A DNA stretch of 64,000 bases. Origin: Membranipora membranacea (Eukaryota > Bryozoa > Gymnolaemata > Cheilostomatida > Membraniporidae). Positions 60,601 through 64,000 of the stretch are shown piece by piece. The stretch is from the NCBI GenBank assembly GCA_914767715.1, contig OU612072.1, positions 21,640,001 to 21,704,000 of the forward strand. The letters are read 5' to 3'. Under the pieces are notes generated by a model. The model did no database searches. It worked only from the letters and a program-made list of their open reading frames with translations, and had not been told where the DNA came from. The translations under genes were made by a program, and so were the position numbers. Numbering within the stretch: position 1 is the stretch's first letter; each line of letters begins with the position of its first letter.

Positions 60601-63157
60601 AATATTTAATGAAAAAAATCAAGATTTTCTTACTAATAGTATGTCAGTTTTGGCAAAAAATCGTTCAGTGGGTCGTCAGAGAACAAACTCGTGAAAAATT
60701 ATGATTTTTACCAAAGATGGCAACCATGAATACCATAATATGATGTGTGCTCACAAACATTTAATTGTTGATGATGGTCAATGATGATATCACTATTTCC
60801 CTCATGATTATCTGTACCATGCATACTAAGTTCCGAATGGATAGTGAGCGAGTCATGTGACAATACTTGTTATTTACAAACTGAATATTCGTTTAATCAC
60901 TTGTTTCCAAATATAGAAGTTTATTCTCAGCAGGTCAACAGTCTAAATGCTAAACATAATCATTGAACTCTGCTTTTGACCAGTCTTGTATTGTCATTGT
61001 TGTGTTATATTCTTCATTTCAGGTCGACCAAGAACGGGTGAGTGCTTATTAAGGCTCGTAGTTCTGGGGGGGGGGCAGGGACGCTCTGCCTCCCCTAGAG
61101 TGCTATTTATATCATAAATACTCTTTGGAGACTATACTCCATCAAGAGTTAACCAGGGGAAGGCAATTTCTAATTTATTCATGATCTGTACTACTCACCC
61201 TTGTAACATTTATTATTTGTCAATCTTGAATAATCTCGGCATTGAATAAGAGTGATGACAATGATTGATGGTAAAAATTAACTAAGCAATGCCAAGATTA
61301 AAATTATTTTCCTATGTAGTTGAGAGTTTCTGCATTTCTGAATATCTCCATTGTTGATCATAGTGCCAAAAAAAAGCTTGCAGGTAAAAAGTCAAATGAA
61401 TTATTTTAGCAAATTGAGAGCAGATAACTCCAAATTTATACAGCCCATTGTTTTTTATATGAGTTTGAATCCACATGAAAAGTATATAAAAGTGGTTCAA
61501 TAATGTGAGTGGCACTTAGGTGAGTTGGGGGAGTCTATTTTACATACCCATGCAGAAAACTTCATTCAGTCAAATGAATTTAAGCTTTATATATACCACT
61601 TTCCCATCCCCCTATCAATCCTTGACCCAGTATAGTTACTGAGACTCTAAAGGAGTTTAAAATACCAAACCTGGAGTTACTTCACACACTCAATACCAAA
61701 CCTGGAGTTACTTCACACACTCAATACCAAACCTGGAGTTACTTCACACACTCAATACCAAACCTGGAGTTACTTCACACACTCAATACCAAACCTGGTG
61801 TTACTTCACACACTCAATACCAATCCTGGAGTTACTTCACACACTCAATACCAAACCTGGTGTTACTTCACACACTCAATACCAAACCTGGAGTTACTTC
61901 ACACACTCAATACCAAACCTGGAGTTACTTCACACACTCAATACCAAACCTGGTGTTACTTCACACACTCAATACCAATCCTGGAGTTACTTCACACACT
62001 CAATACCAAACCTGGTGTTACTTCACACACTCAATACCAAACCTGGAGTTACTTCACACACTCAATACCAAACCTGGAGTTACTTCACACACTCAATACC
62101 AAACCTTGTGTTACTTCACACACTCAATACCAAACCTGGAGTTACTTCACACACTCAATACCAAACCTGAAGTTACTTCACACACTCAATACCAAACCTG
62201 GTGTTACTTCACACACTCAATACCAAACCTGGAGTTACTTCACACACTCAATACCAAACCTGGTGTTACTTCACACACTCAATACCAAACCTGGAGTTAC
62301 TTCACACACTCAATACCAAACCTGGAGTTACTTCACACACTCAATACCAAACCAGGAGTTACTTCACACACTCAATACCAAACCAGGAGTTACTTCACAC
62401 ACTCAATACCAATCCTGGAGTTACTTCACACACTCAATACCAAACCTGGAGTTACTTCACACACTCAATACCAAACCTGGAGTTACTTCACACACTCAAT
62501 ACCAAACCTGGAGTTACTTCACACACTCAAGGATTTTTGCCTCCCCTACCATTTTTCCTAGACTGCGGCTGTATAATCGCTCAAAGACATAAACAAACCT
62601 CTTCATGACTCAGTCTCTCCACTATTTCTCCCTGGTTTACTAATGTTAATTCTTATATGTAAATAAGTATATCAGATTGAAAATGACACTCAATAGGATA
62701 TGTTGCATTGCAAAATACATTGCAGTGTATTCTGGGTGGTGAGATGGCTTTATCGGTTGCACAACCCTGTGAAATGATTAGCCAGCTAGGTAATTTGAGT
62801 CTTCAAGACATTCTTTATAGAGATAGGTCATATGGCGCAATTTGGAAGTGCCTGTTACTCACTGACATGTGATTGATGATGCAGTAATCATGGGTTTGAC
62901 TCCTAATTTTGGGCTCTTATGATCGATTGTTCAAGTACCTACGCAGCCTCTGGTGTGATAACTTAAATTTGACACCCAACCATAATTATTGCAAATTCTT
63001 ATATTTATTTTCTTGATATCTAGCACCAGTTTTCCCTACTGAGGAAGATACTGCAGGACATCTGATGAGCGTTGGAACATCTGCAAGTGGGGACTTCTCA
63101 ACTTTTGTTTTTGTAGCATCTCTAACTATATCTTACCACCATCTATCTGAATATTAA
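42642..63157 (+). CDS. Gene C: secreted protein with two homologous propeller-like halves and EGF domains (22 exons)
   Basis: Not a named family that I recognise. Exons: 42642-42700, 43341-43449, 43845-43962, 44541-44744, 45107-45225, 46058-46202, 48744-48831, 50968-51128, 51500-51670, 51986-52117, 52828-52939, 53728-53824, 54199-54310, 54797-54985, 55500-55621, 56575-56734, 57398-57470, 58110-58315, 58820-58981, 60177-60308, 61023-61037, 63024-63157. Phases agree at every junction; about 939 residues. Residues 1-17 form a signal peptide (MAGFCQLALLVLTVFA). Exons 2-9 and 12-19 encode two homologous halves with NHL-like blades, for example FVDNMSCARRV...GRGTCGQGTLDG against FVDFYSCARRV...GAGRCGNGTLDM. 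EGF domains are in exons 10, 11 and 20. The C-terminus (FSTFVFVASLTI then SYHHLSEY) might be a GPI-anchor signal. Exon 4 has a weak GTCTGC donor. AATAAA occurs near 63473. Function unknown; probably extracellular binding. Confidence 0.85.
43050..43283 (-). mobile_element. Small inverted-end element, family M (copy 1)
   Basis: Read on the minus strand it begins AGGCTCGTAG, then GGGAGGT..CTCCC, GCTAAATACAGTGA, an ACACTATAAT-like block, CATGTCAGAATCAGCT, and ends with TTTTGTCTCCCCTA. The same ordered blocks occur in copies at 49.05 and 51.15 kb. No coding capacity. Confidence 0.7.
43576..43717. repeat. Inverted repeat in gene C intron 2
   Basis: GATCCATTTTTCCCTCATTG at 43592 pairs with its reverse complement ending at 43701; pairing continues through GGAATTGCC and CTCTACTGACA/TGTCAGTAGAG. 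A hairpin-type small element. Confidence 0.88.
44178..44425 (+). mobile_element. tRNA-derived SINE in gene C intron 3
   Basis: TGGCTCAATTGGTTAGAGCG (A box) and GGTTTGATTCCC (B box) with tRNA-like spacing, followed by a tail with TTGGGATGTGGCGTGTG shared with the 36.6 kb copy. Short open frames reading through it are not genes. Confidence 0.78.
46990..48494. mobile_element. 1.5 kb foldback (long-inverted-arm) transposon in gene C intron 6
   Basis: The ends CATAGAGTTATTATATACTC and, inward from the right, CATAGAATTATAATATACTC begin two inverted arms of about 350 bp (46990-47345 and 48165-48494). Shared arm blocks include CTAGAGTGGACAATG, GTCCTACTTAATTATTGC, GTTGTGCATGGC and CATCATTGTGA. The element is flanked by an exact 8 bp direct repeat ATTGTGTT (46982-46989 and 48495-48502), as for hAT-type insertion. 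The ~800 bp interior has no recognisable transposase, so it is probably non-autonomous. Confidence 0.88.
49049..49250 (+). mobile_element. Small inverted-end element, family M (copy 2)
   Basis: Begins AGGTCCGTAATTCTAGGGGA and ends AAAATACGGCCC. Internal blocks GCTAAATACAGTGGC, AACACTATAATTGA, CCATGTCAGAATCAGCTCCT and GGAGCTTACAGC align with the copy at 51.15 kb. Confidence 0.8.
49575..49745 (+). mobile_element. tRNA-derived SINE, second family
   Basis: TGTGGCGCATTGGGTAAGGC (A box region) and TGTGTTCGATTCCCGAC (B box) form a tRNA-like head, followed by a non-tRNA body and an A-rich end (CCAAAAAAAAACC) near 49733. Its tail differs from the 36.6/44.2 kb family. Confidence 0.78.
51149..51379 (+). 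mobile_element. Small inverted-end element, family M (copy 3, best preserved)
   Basis: Starts AGGCCCGTAGTTATAGGGGA and ends ...TTGCCTCCCCTACC...AGCTACGGCC, so the ends are related as inverted repeats (GGCCGTAGCTTAG against GGCCCGTAGTTATAG, each with GGGGAGGCA). It is ~230 bp with no coding frame. It lies just 20 bp after the exon 8 donor of gene C. Confidence 0.82.
51986..52939 (+). other. Gene C EGF-like exons 10 and 11
   Basis: Exon 10 (51986-52117) encodes a Cys-rich unit with CEEC, DGSHC, CICTIGHKGPTC. Exon 11 (52828-52939) encodes VCQNIVC, SSHGTC, SCKCHYSWRGDWC. Spacing C-x4/5-C...C-x-C-x8-C fits EGF-like domains with three disulfides. They form the linker between the two propeller-like halves. 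Exon 11 lacks the consensus D/N-E-C start of calcium-binding EGFs. Confidence 0.8.
53400..53725. repeat. Intronic block homologous to 59480-59900
   Basis: Shared strings include TTGCAATAG, TTATTCCCAATTT, GACTTGCACAGTAT (TCACTTGCACAGTAT in the other copy), AAATTAGTTTTA/AGATTAGTTTTA, GAGATGTTCTCC/AAGATGTTTTCC and GCAATGATAGC.CATTTAATTCAC. Both blocks are in gene C introns, before exon 12 and before exon 20. Confidence 0.75.
55211..55385. repeat. Inverted repeat with GGGACACTTTACAATAT arms
   Basis: CGGGACACTTTACAATAT at about 55224 pairs with ATATTGTAAAGTGTCCCGGG ending about 55380. Between them lie further GGGACA-type units in tandem (GGGGGACACTTTAAAATAGG, GGGACAGTTTACAGTAGG). In the intron before exon 15 of gene C. 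Confidence 0.75.
58679..58716. repeat. 38 bp perfect palindrome
   Basis: GGTAGCCTGTCTTAACAAG is followed directly by its exact reverse complement, with AAGCTT at the centre and no spacer. It is flanked by CACAGAGA and ACAGAGG, a possible short direct repeat. It lies in the intron before exon 19 of gene C. Confidence 0.97.
59480..59900. repeat. Second copy of the intronic block seen at 53400-53725
   Basis: See shared strings in the first copy. This copy has an extra ~100 bp insertion between the AGATGTTTTCC and GCAATGATAGC blocks. Confidence 0.75.
60177..60308 (+). other. Gene C EGF-like exon 20
   Basis: Encodes one EGF domain: NCDQINVQTC, SHHGIC, PTCLCDDDWTGQWC, with six Cys in EGF spacing. 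It is closest to exon 11. No second EGF exon was found between exons 19 and 20, so half 2 seems to have only one EGF where half 1 has two. The acceptor could be at 60177 or 60180; both keep the frame. Confidence 0.75.
61023..61037 (+). other. 15 nt microexon (exon 21) of gene C
   Basis: Preceded by TTCATTTCAG and followed by GTGAGT, this 15 nt exon joins exon 20 (phase 1) to exon 22 (phase 1) and adds residues S-R-P-R-T. Being phase 1-1 it can be skipped without changing frame. It is inferred from splice sites and frame only. Confidence 0.5.
61053..62570 (+). mobile_element. Probable family M element expanded by an internal minisatellite
   Basis: The left end AGGCTCGTAGTTCTGGGG...CTGCCTCCCCTAGAGTGCTA and the right end GATTTTTGCCTCCCCTACC...TAGACTGCGGCT match the two ends of the family M copies at 49 and 51 kb, but they are 1.5 kb apart with a 31 bp minisatellite between. 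Confidence 0.55.
61661..62530. repeat. 31 bp minisatellite, about 28 copies
   Basis: The unit AATACCAAACCTGGAGTTAC(TTCACACACTC) is repeated head to tail for 870 bp with very few substitutions (GGAGTT/GGTGTT, CCTGG/CCAGG, AAACC/AATCC). Open frames of up to 264 codons through it arise because 31 bp is not a multiple of three and none of the frames contains a stop. It lies in the last intron of gene C. Confidence 0.97.
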
Positions 63158-64000
63158 TGACTCTTGTCCTTACACCGCATGCCTTTCCTAAGAAACTAAG
63201 TAACCTACTCACCCTCTGACTCATTGATATTGTTGTATGCTGCAAATTGAAACTATTATTGTTGTTTCAAATTTATGGCAAAATTTTTCGATCGTTCCAG
63301 TTTTTAATTTCGAATTATGCCATGTCTAAGACTCTCTTGTTTTTCTTGTCTCCATATACATTCCTCAAATGTTGGAGGTGCATGTTTATTGTCTGATATA
63401 TTGCCTTATCGATAGCTGTAAAAGAGATTATAAAATTTCTTTAATCATTATAGCAGAGAGTTTTTAAGCGAAATAAAATACAATTACGACAGAAAACAGT
63501 TTTTCAGGATGCGCTGATTAAACATCATGTGCCACCACCCTCGAAACCTCTTCTAGCACTCCTAGATCACTCTTTGCAAAACAATGTTTTGTTCAACCAG
63601 AGAGTAACAGTTTACTCCTTAGCTGAGGAACAAATCTAATTTTTTTTGGCAAACTGTTGTTTGTTGAGGAGTGAACGTGCCCCTTCTCAATACATAAACC
63701 CGGTTCTTGCAGCATTTCTTAATTGATGCAGAATACAGGTGCCGGCATCTATGGTACCTAAGCTGCACCCTATACCCATTGGAAGTACTGGCTTCACTTC
63801 ATATCAATGACTACAGCAATTTTCATCTGGTGTTGCATTGTGTAATAAGTCTATTTTATTTGTTCTGTGTTTAGCAAATTGTTTTAATATTGAAACTAAA
63901 AGATTGTAGTTTTTTTGCTTGCCAAATTCTACCAAGTTTGCCTATATCATACAGCATTCAGATTTTCTAATGCGTTCCCTTTGGTGTTATTTTCAGTAGT
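63158..64000. other. 3' flank of gene C
   Basis: After the TAA at 63155-63157 the first good polyadenylation hexamer is AATAAA at about 63473 (GCGAAATAAAATAC), giving a 3' UTR of roughly 330 nt. No further gene was recognised to the window end. Confidence 0.45.

Noticed and set aside
61798-62608. Plus-strand open frames of 135-264 codons with LLHTLNTKPG repeats
   Set aside because: They come from a 31 bp minisatellite inside an intron.
62737-62915. Possible further tRNA-derived SINE
   Set aside because: GAGATGGCTTTATCGGTTG resembles an A box, but the only B-box-like string (GGGTTTGACTCC) is too far downstream.

Overview
The window is a eukaryotic, AT-rich, intron-containing animal genome fragment. 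It encodes a CDKL1/4-type kinase, EGF domains, NHL-type beta-propellers with a Thr/Pro mucin-like stalk, a BED-finger hAT transposon, tRNA-derived SINEs and long GGGA microsatellites. These suggest an invertebrate metazoan (a marine one such as a sponge, cnidarian or lophotrochozoan is possible), but the sequence does not fix the phylum. There is no prokaryotic or organellar signature. Most long open frames are artefacts of tandem repeats. The real genes were assembled here by hand from exons, splice sites and reading phase.

Layout. (1) 1-6600: gene-poor and repeat-rich, with a GGGA tract, a tandem duplication near 1.4-1.9 kb and three diverged copies of a ~0.9 kb repeat. (2) 6604-11818, minus strand: an intact eight-exon secreted protein, gene A. 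It has a signal peptide, a one-exon NHL propeller, a Thr/Pro stalk, two or three short HYR-like modules and two unrecognised C-terminal modules. (3) 13.6-15.5 kb: a tandem duplication carrying a tRNA-SINE and long GGGA tracts. (4) 16.5-23.2 kb, minus strand: gene B, a paralogue of A. Its second exon is split by a 2.9 kb hAT transposon with an exact 8 bp target-site duplication, and its propeller exon is damaged. (5) 26.8-39.5 kb, minus strand: CDKL1/4-like kinase, seven exons recovered with perfect phase. (6) 42.6-63.2 kb, plus strand: gene C, 22 exons and about 939 residues. It is a secreted protein built as two homologous propeller-like halves separated by EGF domains, and its exon phases are duplicated along with the sequence.

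The kinase and gene C diverge from a ~3.1 kb intergenic region. Genes A, B and C are all extracellular propeller proteins, so the window looks like a local cluster of secreted or surface proteins of unknown function beside an unrelated conserved kinase. Mobile DNA is abundant in introns: a 1.5 kb foldback element with an 8 bp duplication, at least three copies of a small element with related inverted ends plus a probable fourth holding a 28-copy minisatellite, several hairpins, and SINEs.
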